Assembly (NCBI RefSeq): GCF_001898805.1
Contig: NZ_MKVJ01000019.1
Coordinates: 9,676 to 73,675 of the forward strand
Length of the DNA: 64,000 nt
Direction: 5' to 3'
DNA from: Leifsonia sp. 71-9
GTDB taxonomy: Bacteria > Actinomycetota > Actinomycetes > Actinomycetales > Microbacteriaceae
The notes under the pieces were generated by a model that searched no databases, was not told the DNA's origin, and was given only the letters and a program-made list of their open reading frames with translations. Made by a program: the position numbers and the translations under genes. Of this stretch, positions 34,034 to 42,204 are shown in pieces; position 1 is the first letter of the stretch, and each line of letters starts with the position of its first letter.

Positions 34034-34065
34034 GCCTCGGCCCTCCGCTCGTTACGACCGGGCAT
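34030..34065 (-). CDS. 11-codon minicistron upstream of and overlapping the kinase start
   Basis: ATG 34065 has a very strong ribosome site (GGGGGAGAGG, 6 bases upstream) and encodes MPGRNERRAEA. Its TGA overlaps the kinase GTG (GTGA). The better ribosome site belongs to this tiny frame, and the kinase has its own GGAGGG inside it. It may load ribosomes for the kinase gene by coupling. Confidence 0.4.
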   Translation of the reverse strand: MPGRNERRAEA

Positions 34066-34169
34066 CACGGTCCTCTCCCCCGACGAACCGGATCGTGCGG
34101 CCCCGGTCTGGTCACAGGGCCACCGGAACCCCGGCGTCCTCACCAGCCTATTCGATTCCATCCGCCGGA

Positions 34170-37100
34170 TCATCGCCCCGTTCGGGTCGCAGGGAGGGCG
34201 AGCTGGGCGGAGAACAGACCGCGCTCGCGGCTGACGACCTGAGCGCGTCCCGGCACCGACGGGATGGGCTTCACCCGGTCGATCAGGGCGCCCTCCTCCG
34301 GGTTGCCGCCGAGGATGATGCCGGTCACGCCGAGGTCGGTGAACCCCTGGATGATCGGGTCGTACGCCTGACGGCTCGCACCGCCGGTGCGCCGCGTGAT
34401 GATGACGTGGAGGCCGACGTCGGCCGCCTGGGCGAGCAGCGGGCGAAGCGCCGCCACCGGGTTGCCCTGGCTGGTCGCGACGAGGTCGTAGTCGTCCACG
34501 ATCACGAAGCCCTCCGCGCCCTTCCACCACGAACGGTCGCGCAGCTGCTCGGTCGTCACGTCCTGGCCCGGGAGGCGGCCGGAGAAGAACTGGGCGAGCT
34601 CGCCCACGCCCGACATCGCCTGGTCGTGCGACGTGATGTACGCGCCGAGGTACTCGCTCGGGATCTCGCCCAGCAGGGCGCGCCGGTAGTCGATCGCGAA
34701 GATCTTGGCCTGCTCCGGGGTGTAGAGCCGGCCGATCTCCTGCACGATGCCGCGCAGGAACGAGGACTTGCCCATCCCGGAGTCGCCGTAGAGGTAGAGG
34801 TGCGACTCGGCGGCCAGGTCGATGCCGAAGGGGGCGAGCTGGGCCTCGTCGACACCGAGGAGCAGCCGGCGGTCGCCCGCGGGCGCCTGGGCGCGCACCT
34901 CGTCGAGCGAGATGTCCTCCGGCAGGAGCCGCAGCTTCGGGCCCGCCGGTCCGCGCCAGGCGTTCGAGACGCGGTCGACGAGGTCGTCGACGCCGTCGAC
35001 GAGGCGCGACGCGTCTCCCGAGCCGTCGATGCGCGGCAGGGCGCCGAGCATGTGCAGCTTGCTCGGCGCGAGACCGCGGCCGGGGGCGTCGGCGGGGACG
35101 TTCGCGGCGGCCTTGCGGTCGATCTCGGAGTCGCTCGCGTCGCCCTGGCGCAGCTCCACGCGGGTCTGCAGGAGGTCCTTCAGGCTCGAGCGGATCTCGA
35201 GCCACCGGTTCGTGGTGACGACGAGGTGCACGCCGAAGCTGAGTCCGCGCGCCGCGATGGCCTGGATGCGCGGTTCGAGCGCCTCGTACTCGGTCCGCAG
35301 CGTCGACCAGCTGTCCACCACGAGGAACACGTCGCCCCAGCCGTCGTCGACCAGGCCCTCGGCGCGGCGCTGCCGGTAGGTGTCGATCGAGTCGATGCCG
35401 TGCTGGCGGAAGTACAGCTCGCGGGCATCCAGGATCGACTCCACCTCGGCGACCGTGCGGCGCACGGACTCCTCCTCGGTGCGGGTCGCGACGCCGGCGA
35501 CATGCGGCAGCCGCTGCATGCCGACGAAGCTGCCGCCGCCGAAGTCGAGCACGTAGAACTGCAGCTCGAGCGGCGTTCCGGTGAGAGCGAGGGACGCCAC
35601 CAGCGTCCTGACGAGCGTGGACTTGCCGCTGAGCGGTCCGCCGACGATCGCCACGTGACCGCCCGCGCCGCCGAGGGAGACGACGAGCTGCTCGCGCCGC
35701 TGCTCCAGCGGCACATCGACGACGCCCAGCGGGACGGTGAGCGAACCCGCCGCGCGCCACGACGGCGACACGAGCCCGAGGGCCGGGTCGACCGCGAGGT
35801 CGGGCATGAGCCGGTCGAGCGGTTCGGGATCGCGCAGCGGCGGCAACCAGACCTGGTGCGCCGCGGGACCGCGGCCGCTCATCCGCTCGACCGCGATCTG
35901 GAACGTGCTGCGCTCCTCCACCGGCTCGACGGCGGTCGTCACGATCGGAGCGTCGGTGGACTCCGGCAGTTCGAGCGGCTGCGCGGCCGCCGTGAAGAGG
36001 GCGACGTCCGCGGCGGTCGCCGTCACGGGGCCGTCGCCGCCGCCGGCACGGCGGCGCGTCTTCGGCGGACCCGAGACGTAGGCCGCGCGGAACTGCGTCA
36101 TCGACTCGGTGTCGGCCTTGAGGTAGCCGACGCCCGGCTCCTGCGGGAGCGTGTACGCGTCCGGGACGCCGAGGACCGTGCGCGACTCGGCCGCGGAGAA
36201 CGTGCGCAGACCGATCCGGTACGAGAGGTAGGTGTCGAGGCCGCGGAGCTTGCCCTCCTCCAACCGCTGCGAGGCGAGCAGGAGGTGGATCTGGAGCGAG
36301 CGGCCCACGCGGCCGATGCTCACGAAGCTCTCGACGAACTCCGGCTTCGCGGCGAGCAGCTCCGAGAACTCGTCCGCCACGATCAGGAGCGCGGGGAGCG
36401 GCTCGAGGTCGGTGCGGCCGTTGCGGCGCGCCTTCTCGTAGTCCGACACGTTCGCGAAGTTGCCGGCGGCGCGCAGCAGTTCCTGCCGCCGCACGACCTC
36501 GCCCTGCAGCGCGTCCTGGAACCGGTCGACGAGGGCGAGCTCGCTGCCGAGGTTGGTGATGATGGCCGACACGTGGGGCATCCCCGCCATCCCGGCGAAG
36601 GTCGCGCCGCCCTTGAAGTCGACGAGCACGAAATTGAGCTGCTCGGGAGAGTGGGTCAGGGCGAGCGCGAGCACCAGGGTGCGGAGCACCTCGGACTTGC
36701 CGGAACCGGTGGCGCCGATGAGCACACCGTGCGGTCCCATGCCCTGCTGCGCGGCCTCCTTGAGGTCGAGCACCAGGGTGGCGCCGTCGGTGTCCTGTCC
36801 GATCGGGACGCGCAGGCGGTCGCGCTCCAGGCGCCCCGCCCAGGCGCGGTCGAGGTCGACCTCGCGCACGTCCGGGAGGCCGAGCAGCTCGACGAGCTCC
36901 AGCTGCGCCCGGGTGGTGCCGCCGTCGGTGGCGGCGACCGGCCCGGCGTAGAGGGGCAGGAGCCGGCGTGCGGTGGCTTCCGCCTCGACCACCGAGACGG
37001 TGTCCGGGGTGAACACGCGCGTGTCGGACTGGAGGTCGATGGCCTCGGCCCGGTCGGCGGGCGCGGCCGGGTCGCCGGGCAGCGCGAGCCGGAGCACGTC

Positions 37101-38138
37101 CGTGTCCTCCAGGGCGCCCCAGCGGGTCGGCAGCTCGATGACGGTCACCCCGGCGACGCCGTCGCCGCCCACGAGCGGATCGCCCGCCGGCACGCGTGCG
37201 CCGTCGACCACGAGGATGACGTGCGGAGCGGCCTTCGCCCCCGGCGAGAACCGCGGGCGCTCGCGCAGTTCGGCGGGCAGCATCCTGGCGAGCTCGTCGA
37301 TGGAGGAGGAGATCGCGCGCGCCGGGCCGAGCCGGTCCTCCACGCGGACGGACTGGACGTGCGGGAGCCACTTGGCCCACTCCCACTGCGAGAGCTGGCC
37401 GTCGCCCGCGAGCACCGCGATGCGCACGTCGTCGGGCGACTGCATCGTGGCGATCCCGAGCAGCATCGAGCGGGCGAGGGATCGCACGGCGTTCTCGTCG
37501 CCGCCGGTGATCTCCACCCGCGAGTAGTCGGTGAGCGGCACGGCCAGCGGCAGGCGCGGCTGCACCTCGTGCGTCAGCATGAAGCGGTGCGCGGCGGAGG
37601 CCGCGACCGGGTCGAGCTGCGCGAGCGGCGGCAGCTCGGGGGCCTCCAGCGTCACGCACAGCGGCTGGTCCGAGACGCCGATGCGGGCGAGCAGGAAGTC
37701 CTCGTCGGAGGCGATCCGCTCCCACACGCGCGTGCGGTCCTCGGTGATGAACGGGAGCGCCGACGGGGCCGGGTTCACCCAGTTGCCGTACCGGCGCTGC
37801 TGACGGGCCGCCGTGCGGACGGTGTCGCGCAGCTCGGAGAGGTACGCCAGGTACTCCCGCCGGCTCCCGAGCACCTGCGACGTGCGCTGCGACCGCTGAC
37901 GCCAGCCGTTCACGGCCACGAAGCCGAGGGAGGAGAGCAGGAACATGCCGCCGGTGATGAAGCCGGTCGGGCCGGCGTTCGAGATGGTGACCATCACGAT
38001 CGCGCCGATGCTGCCGAGCATGGGCAGCAGCGACGTGATGAGGCCGCCGCTCTCGCTCGGGACGAGCTCGGGTGGAGCCTGCACGACGATCTTGCCGCCG
38101 GGGACGCGCGGGGGTGCGAGCCGGGGACCAGCGCTCAT
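34170..38138 (-). CDS. eccC: Type VII secretion FtsK/SpoIIIE-type ATPase EccC (fused Ca-Cb)
   Basis: A 1322-residue motor of the T7SS. Two N-terminal helices (about 38-80) are followed by the DUF region and three RecA-like ATPase domains. Walker A motifs are Gly-Ala-Thr-Gly-Ser-Gly-Lys-Ser (about 475), Gly-Gly-Pro-Leu-Ser-Gly-Lys-Ser (about 833) and Gly-Asp-Ser-Gly-Met-Gly-Lys-Ser (about 1118). Walker B is Val-Ala-Asp-Glu in domain 1 and Val-Asp-Asp in domain 3. Domain 2 has Leu-Val-Val-Asp-Ser-Trp, lacking the second acid, so it is probably weakly active or inactive. The three domains are fused in one chain, as in many non-mycobacterial systems. ATG 38138 overlaps the FHA/RDD gene by 4 bases. 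Confidence 0.96.
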   Translation of the reverse strand: MSAGPRLAPPRVPGGKIVVQAPPELVPSESGGLITSLLPMLGSIGAIVMVTISNAGPTGFITGGMFLLSSLGFVAVNGWRQRSQRTSQVLGSRREYLAYLSELRDTVRTAARQQRRYGNWVNPAPSALPFITEDRTRVWERIASDEDFLLARIGVSDQPLCVTLEAPELPPLAQLDPVAASAAHRFMLTHEVQPRLPLAVPLTDYSRVEITGGDENAVRSLARSMLLGIATMQSPDDVRIAVLAGDGQLSQWEWAKWLPHVQSVRVEDRLGPARAISSSIDELARMLPAELRERPRFSPGAKAAPHVILVVDGARVPAGDPLVGGDGVAGVTVIELPTRWGALEDTDVLRLALPGDPAAPADRAEAIDLQSDTRVFTPDTVSVVEAEATARRLLPLYAGPVAATDGGTTRAQLELVELLGLPDVREVDLDRAWAGRLERDRLRVPIGQDTDGATLVLDLKEAAQQGMGPHGVLIGATGSGKSEVLRTLVLALALTHSPEQLNFVLVDFKGGATFAGMAGMPHVSAIITNLGSELALVDRFQDALQGEVVRRQELLRAAGNFANVSDYEKARRNGRTDLEPLPALLIVADEFSELLAAKPEFVESFVSIGRVGRSLQIHLLLASQRLEEGKLRGLDTYLSYRIGLRTFSAAESRTVLGVPDAYTLPQEPGVGYLKADTESMTQFRAAYVSGPPKTRRRAGGGDGPVTATAADVALFTAAAQPLELPESTDAPIVTTAVEPVEERSTFQIAVERMSGRGPAAHQVWLPPLRDPEPLDRLMPDLAVDPALGLVSPSWRAAGSLTVPLGVVDVPLEQRREQLVVSLGGAGGHVAIVGGPLSGKSTLVRTLVASLALTGTPLELQFYVLDFGGGSFVGMQRLPHVAGVATRTEEESVRRTVAEVESILDARELYFRQHGIDSIDTYRQRRAEGLVDDGWGDVFLVVDSWSTLRTEYEALEPRIQAIAARGLSFGVHLVVTTNRWLEIRSSLKDLLQTRVELRQGDASDSEIDRKAAANVPADAPGRGLAPSKLHMLGALPRIDGSGDASRLVDGVDDLVDRVSNAWRGPAGPKLRLLPEDISLDEVRAQAPAGDRRLLLGVDEAQLAPFGIDLAAESHLYLYGDSGMGKSSFLRGIVQEIGRLYTPEQAKIFAIDYRRALLGEIPSEYLGAYITSHDQAMSGVGELAQFFSGRLPGQDVTTEQLRDRSWWKGAEGFVIVDDYDLVATSQGNPVAALRPLLAQAADVGLHVIITRRTGGASRQAYDPIIQGFTDLGVTGIILGGNPEEGALIDRVKPIPSVPGRAQVVSRERGLFSAQLALPATRTGR

Positions 38139-39421
38139 GACGCACCTCCGAGAAGTCTGCTGATGGTGAAGACGCGGTTGCCGAGCTGCACGCGGACGCC
38201 GTCCTCGACGAGGGTCCGCACGCCGGGCTCCAGGCGCCGGGAGGCTCCGGTCTCGTCGAGGAGCTCGGTGCCGTTGGTCGATCCGCCGTCCGTGATCCAC
38301 GTGCCCGAGAATGAGTGCTCGAGGCGCGCGTGCGTCTTGGACACCGTGTGCTCGGGGTCGCGGACGACGACGAGACGATCGCCGGGATCGGTTCCCGCGG
38401 GGGCACGGCCGAGGTTGACCGCCACCGGGACGGGCAGCTGCTCCCGCTGCCCCGTGTCGAAGATCAGGAGGAGCTCGCCGCCGGTCTCGCCGCCGACGAC
38501 GCCTCCTGCCGCCTCCACCGGCACGGGGCCGGGTGCACCCGGTGTGCCGGTCCCCGTTCCCGTCCCGGTGCCCGTGTCTGCGGACCGGCCGGTGTCGCCG
38601 ACGACACCGCGCACGTCGCGGGACGGGATGACCTGGGGCGGTGCGAGGACGGGCGCGGACGGCGCCGCAGGGGCGGCCGGCGGCGCCGGAGCGATGGTCG
38701 GCGCGGCGCCGGGGAGCACCGTCACCTGCTCGGAGAGATCGAAGGAGACGCCTCCGGGCAGTGGAGGCGCGACGATCGACGGCGCGGCCGGGGCAGCGGA
38801 CTCCGTTGCGACGCGGCGCGGGACGGCGACCACGACGGTGCCCGCGGCGCGGTCCGCCCAGGAGCGGCGTTTCGCACCCCGGTCCCAGGCCGACGATGCT
38901 TCGACGATCCACGCGCCGACCCCCAGGGCGAGCGAGCCCGCGCCGACGAGGAAGGAGCGCACGAACGCGCGACCCAGTCCCGGGGAGAACGGGGCGTCGC
39001 TGCGCGAGACGCGCAGGCGCAGGAGGGCGTTCCCGAGGCCGAGGCCGGTGCGCGCCTGCAGGACGAGCAGCCCGGCGGCGAGCTCGACGACGGCGAGGGC
39101 GGTCAGGACGGCGGAGCGGGTCAGCGCGGCGACGACGACGGCGACGACGGCGACCGCGACGACATCGATCGTGAAGGCCGCGAGTCGAGCGCCGACGGCT
39201 GCCGGGTTGCCGGCGAACTCCGGGCCGAGCGGGGACGCGTCACGGGCGACGACGCGAGATGCCGTGGGGAGCGCGCCCACGGCCGGCACGTCTCCCGTGG
39301 CAGGTGCGCCTGCCGGGGCGGGCGCGGACGGGCGGCGGTCCTGCGGCACGCCGCAGGACGGGCAGCGGGCGGTCCCGTCGGGAAGCGTCTGCCCGCAGTT
39401 CCAGCACGAGACAGCGCTCAT
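38135..39421 (-). CDS. Zinc-ribbon / RDD / FHA domain membrane protein
   Basis: A 428-residue protein. An N-terminal zinc ribbon (Cys-Trp-Asn-Cys...Cys-Pro-Ser-Cys, residues 6-24) is followed by an RDD-type membrane domain with helices at about 75-185, a long Pro/Ala/Gly/Thr linker with a Gly-Thr run, and a C-terminal FHA domain (about 330-420). The FHA domain has Leu-Gly-Arg, Val-Ser-Lys-Thr-His-Ala-Arg-Leu and Ser-Thr-Asn-Gly-Thr. The FHA residues that contact phosphothreonine are present. Lying between the second EccD-like gene and eccC and overlapping both, it could dock phosphorylated regulators on the secretion complex (inference). ATG 39421 shares one base with the preceding stop. Confidence 0.88.
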   Translation of the reverse strand: MSAVSCWNCGQTLPDGTARCPSCGVPQDRRPSAPAPAGAPATGDVPAVGALPTASRVVARDASPLGPEFAGNPAAVGARLAAFTIDVVAVAVVAVVVAALTRSAVLTALAVVELAAGLLVLQARTGLGLGNALLRLRVSRSDAPFSPGLGRAFVRSFLVGAGSLALGVGAWIVEASSAWDRGAKRRSWADRAAGTVVVAVPRRVATESAAPAAPSIVAPPLPGGVSFDLSEQVTVLPGAAPTIAPAPPAAPAAPSAPVLAPPQVIPSRDVRGVVGDTGRSADTGTGTGTGTGTPGAPGPVPVEAAGGVVGGETGGELLLIFDTGQREQLPVPVAVNLGRAPAGTDPGDRLVVVRDPEHTVSKTHARLEHSFSGTWITDGGSTNGTELLDETGASRRLEPGVRTLVEDGVRVQLGNRVFTISRLLGGAS

Positions 39422-40809
39422 CACGCCATCACCCCTCTCATCAGGTCGATGACGCCGGCGGCGACGAGGCCGGCCGGAAGCGCGAAGACCACGCACAGCG
39501 CCTCGACGAGATCGGCGAGGCGGGACCAGAACAGCGAGCTCGCCCCGCGGCCGACCGCGACGAGCACGGCCGAGGTCGCGATCCCGATCAGGAGCAGACC
39601 GGCCGCGGCGACGCTAAGGCCGAGCGCGCCGGACGCGAGCATCGCCGCGACGACGACGGAGAGCACGACCACGGCGGCCGAGGCGCGGGGAACCCAGCGC
39701 AGCAGCCGCACCGACGAGCGGCGGGCGCCGAGCACGAGGGCGAGGGAGGCGGTCGCGGCCAGGACGAGCTGGCCCCAGAACCGCAGCGGATCGGCCGGCT
39801 GGAGCGGGATGAGCGCCACCGGGGCGGAGATCGCCGCCATCCCGGCGATCTGGACCGTCGCCGTCCGCAGGCGTGCCGTCGACTGGCCCGCGATGCGACG
39901 CGCACCGGTCAGGGTGACGGGTTCCCCCGGCTCGGGCACGCGCTCGCGCACGGCCCAGCGGGTCGACTGATAGCGCTGGTAGTCGATGAACATCCCGGGC
40001 GGCACGTCGAGGAGCATCGTCGGGAGGGCGCGCAGCGCGACGGGCGCGGCGCCGAGGGTGATCGCCGCGGCGCCCTGCGCGGGCATCCCGAGCAGCAGAG
40101 CCAGGGCCCAGATCGCCCCGAGGATGAGCAGCACGACGGCGGCGGCGCCCGCGGAGTCCCTTACCTGCTCGGAGGAGGCCACGAGGGCGATGACGGCGGC
40201 GAGCACCGCGGCCGCCGCGAGGCCGGTGAGGACCACGAGCGGGATGCTGTGAGCCGAGGCCGGGATGGCCGCGGCACCGGCCGCGAACGCGAGTGCGAGC
40301 GGTCCGAGTGCGGCGGCGGGGGAAGCGGTCGTGGTCGCCTTCGGGTCGGCGAGGTCGTCCCGCGTGCGCACGGACCAGGTGATCCCGACGATCAGGGCGG
40401 CGACCCCGAGCCCGACGGCGCCGCCGATCCGGATGCCGGCCGGGAGGGAGTCCGCACCCCCGAGCACGAGTGCGCTGACCAGCACGCCGACGGCGCCGAG
40501 AATCCACCAGGCGACCGTCTCGGTCGTGACGGCGGCGCCGGAGGCGGTAGCGCTGCGTCTGCCCGGCTGCGGGCGGTCACGGAGGTCGACCACCGAGAGG
40601 AGCGCGCCGTCGTCGAGGCGCCACGCGGGCTGGTCGATGGCGACCTCGCGTCCCGTGCGCTCCACGAGGACCTGCTGTCCGGCCTGCAGGCGGAGGCCGA
40701 TCCCGTCGAGCGCCGTCTCGAGCAGCGTGCCCGCGGGGACGACGATCTCGTGCACGCGTGCACCGTCGACGATCGCGAGACGACGCCGCTCGGTCACGCC
40801 CGTCGGCAC
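39421..40809 (-). CDS. Second EccD-like T7SS membrane protein
   Basis: A 462-residue protein. It has a ubiquitin-like N-terminal segment (about 8-75) ending in Leu-Leu-Ser-Val-Val-Asp-Leu-Arg-Asp-Arg, then about ten or eleven helices. A cytoplasmic loop (Phe-Ile-Asp-Tyr-Gln-Arg-Tyr-Gln-Ser-Thr-Arg-Trp-Ala-Val-Arg-Glu-Arg-Val) matches the EccD middle loop. It is distinct from the EccD at 14613 and lies in the eccC operon, so the locus may use a heteromeric EccD pair in place of the usual homodimer (inference). GTG 40809 has a poor ribosome site. GTG 40797, four codons later, overlaps a 12-codon upstream frame and is an alternative start. Confidence 0.8.
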   Translation of the reverse strand: MPTGVTERRRLAIVDGARVHEIVVPAGTLLETALDGIGLRLQAGQQVLVERTGREVAIDQPAWRLDDGALLSVVDLRDRPQPGRRSATASGAAVTTETVAWWILGAVGVLVSALVLGGADSLPAGIRIGGAVGLGVAALIVGITWSVRTRDDLADPKATTTASPAAALGPLALAFAAGAAAIPASAHSIPLVVLTGLAAAAVLAAVIALVASSEQVRDSAGAAAVVLLILGAIWALALLLGMPAQGAAAITLGAAPVALRALPTMLLDVPPGMFIDYQRYQSTRWAVRERVPEPGEPVTLTGARRIAGQSTARLRTATVQIAGMAAISAPVALIPLQPADPLRFWGQLVLAATASLALVLGARRSSVRLLRWVPRASAAVVVLSVVVAAMLASGALGLSVAAAGLLLIGIATSAVLVAVGRGASSLFWSRLADLVEALCVVFALPAGLVAAGVIDLMRGVMA

Positions 40810-40832
40810 GGTTCAGTCGAGATCGTGTTCAC
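40794..40832 (-). CDS. Possible 12-codon minicistron before the EccD-like gene
   Basis: GTG 40832 follows AAGGA by about 7 bases and reads 12 codons to a TGA that overlaps the in-frame GTG 40797 of the EccD-like gene. It repeats the pattern at 34030 and 26818 but overlaps the annotated EccD-like start, so only one reading can be right. Confidence 0.2.
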   Translation of the reverse strand: MNTISTEPCRRA

Positions 40833-40872
40833 GCCCGCATCCTTCAGCACCTGGTCGGTCGACGTCCGCGGC

Positions 40873-42204
40873 TCAGCCGCGGCCGCCGGGACCGGCCGAC
40901 GCCGACCGGGGTCCGCGCTCCTGGTCCTCGTCGATCTTTGGAGCGATGGGACCGCCGAGCCCGCGGCCCTGCCGCTTCTCGTCCGATCGGCCCGCCCCGC
41001 CCGCGCCGCCCATCATGCCCGCGCCGGCACCACCGCGCGCGGCGGCCCCTTCGCCTGCCGCTCCGGCAGCGCCCGAGCCCGAACCGGATCCGAGCAGTCC
41101 GCCGGTTCCGGCGCGTCCCGCGCCCGCGAGCGAGCCGGAGCGCGCCGCAGCGGACTCCGCCGCACCGCTCAGACCGCCGAGCTTGCCGCCCGCGCCACCG
41201 GCGCCGAGCGAGCCCACCTTGGCGTTGAGACCCGAGCCGAGCATCGATCCACCGCGCGCGGCGACGAGCTTCGCCCCGCCGAGCGCGAGCGCCCCGCCCG
41301 CACCGGCCGCCAGGCCAGGAGTCGAGCCGAGACCGCCGCCGTTGCCGCCGCCGAGACCGCTGCCGCTGCCACCCGAACCCAACCCGGGCGTCGTCGAACC
41401 GCCCGAGATCGGACCGTCCGGCGTGATGGAGCCGTCGATGCCGGTACCCGGCGTCACGCCGGTCCCGGTGTGCCCGCCACCGGTCGAACCGCCGGTGTGC
41501 GGGAAGCTGATGACGCCGCCGGTGTCGACCTGCGAGAGCGGCTCGATGTGCGCGCCGGGGTAGGTGCTGAAGGAGCCGCCGGCGGGGATGCCGCCGCGGG
41601 GGCCGCCACCAGTGCTGTCGCGCGATGTCGACGAGCTCGAAGACGTCCCGTCCTTGTCGCGATTGTTCTCGGGCGCCGGGACTCGGGCCGGGGGCTCCGG
41701 TGCCATGTCGTCCATCACCTCGCCGATGCGCTGGACCGCCTCTCGCGCGTGGCTCTCGCGGTTCGCAGCGAGAAAGTTGTTGACGATCCCCACTGCGCCG
41801 GCCCCGGCCACGATCGACAGCGGACCGAAGGTGAAAAGTGCGCCGCTCACCGCGGACTGGAGGATGTTCGCCTCGGTGCCCGACAGCGATGCAGGGGCCT
41901 TCTGATCGAGAGAGTTGATCTCGTGGTGGGCCAGATCACGCCGTCGCTCGTTTGCGTGCTCGACCGCGTTCTGGACGGATTCGAGAGACGCGCTCACGTT
42001 GGCGGCCCTGGTCGACACGCTCGACAGCGCCGTAGTCGCCGCCTCATCGGCCTGCCCCTGGAGTCCGCTCTGGCTCGCCGCCTTATCCAACGCCGACTTC
42101 AGATCGTCGAACTGCTGCCTGATCCGGTCCGCTGCTGGCAGCTGGACATCCGTCGCCGTCGTGGAAAGCGCGCGAAGGCGTGTCTCCCAGGTTCCGTTGC
42201 TCAT
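40873..42204 (-). CDS. Putative T7SS substrate: helical N-terminus, Gly-rich body, conserved-type tail
   Basis: A 443-residue protein. Residues 1-110 form a long predicted helical or coiled region beginning Met-Ser-Asn-Gly-Thr-Trp-Glu-Thr-Arg. A hydrophobic, Gly/Ala-rich segment follows at about 112-147. The rest is Gly/Ser-rich and ends in a charged tail (...Arg-Gly-Leu-Gly-Gly-Pro-Ile-Ala-Pro-Lys-Ile-Asp-Glu-Asp...) preceded by Gly-Met-Met-Gly-Gly. This resembles the PPE/EspB-like and Gly-rich secreted proteins carried by actinobacterial T7SS loci. No Tyr-X-X-X-Asp/Glu signal is obvious. It overlaps the second mycosin by 4 bases, so it may be that protease's substrate (inference). Confidence 0.7.
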   Translation of the reverse strand: MSNGTWETRLRALSTTATDVQLPAADRIRQQFDDLKSALDKAASQSGLQGQADEAATTALSSVSTRAANVSASLESVQNAVEHANERRRDLAHHEINSLDQKAPASLSGTEANILQSAVSGALFTFGPLSIVAGAGAVGIVNNFLAANRESHAREAVQRIGEVMDDMAPEPPARVPAPENNRDKDGTSSSSSTSRDSTGGGPRGGIPAGGSFSTYPGAHIEPLSQVDTGGVISFPHTGGSTGGGHTGTGVTPGTGIDGSITPDGPISGGSTTPGLGSGGSGSGLGGGNGGGLGSTPGLAAGAGGALALGGAKLVAARGGSMLGSGLNAKVGSLGAGGAGGKLGGLSGAAESAAARSGSLAGAGRAGTGGLLGSGSGSGAAGAAGEGAAARGGAGAGMMGGAGGAGRSDEKRQGRGLGGPIAPKIDEDQERGPRSASAGPGGRG

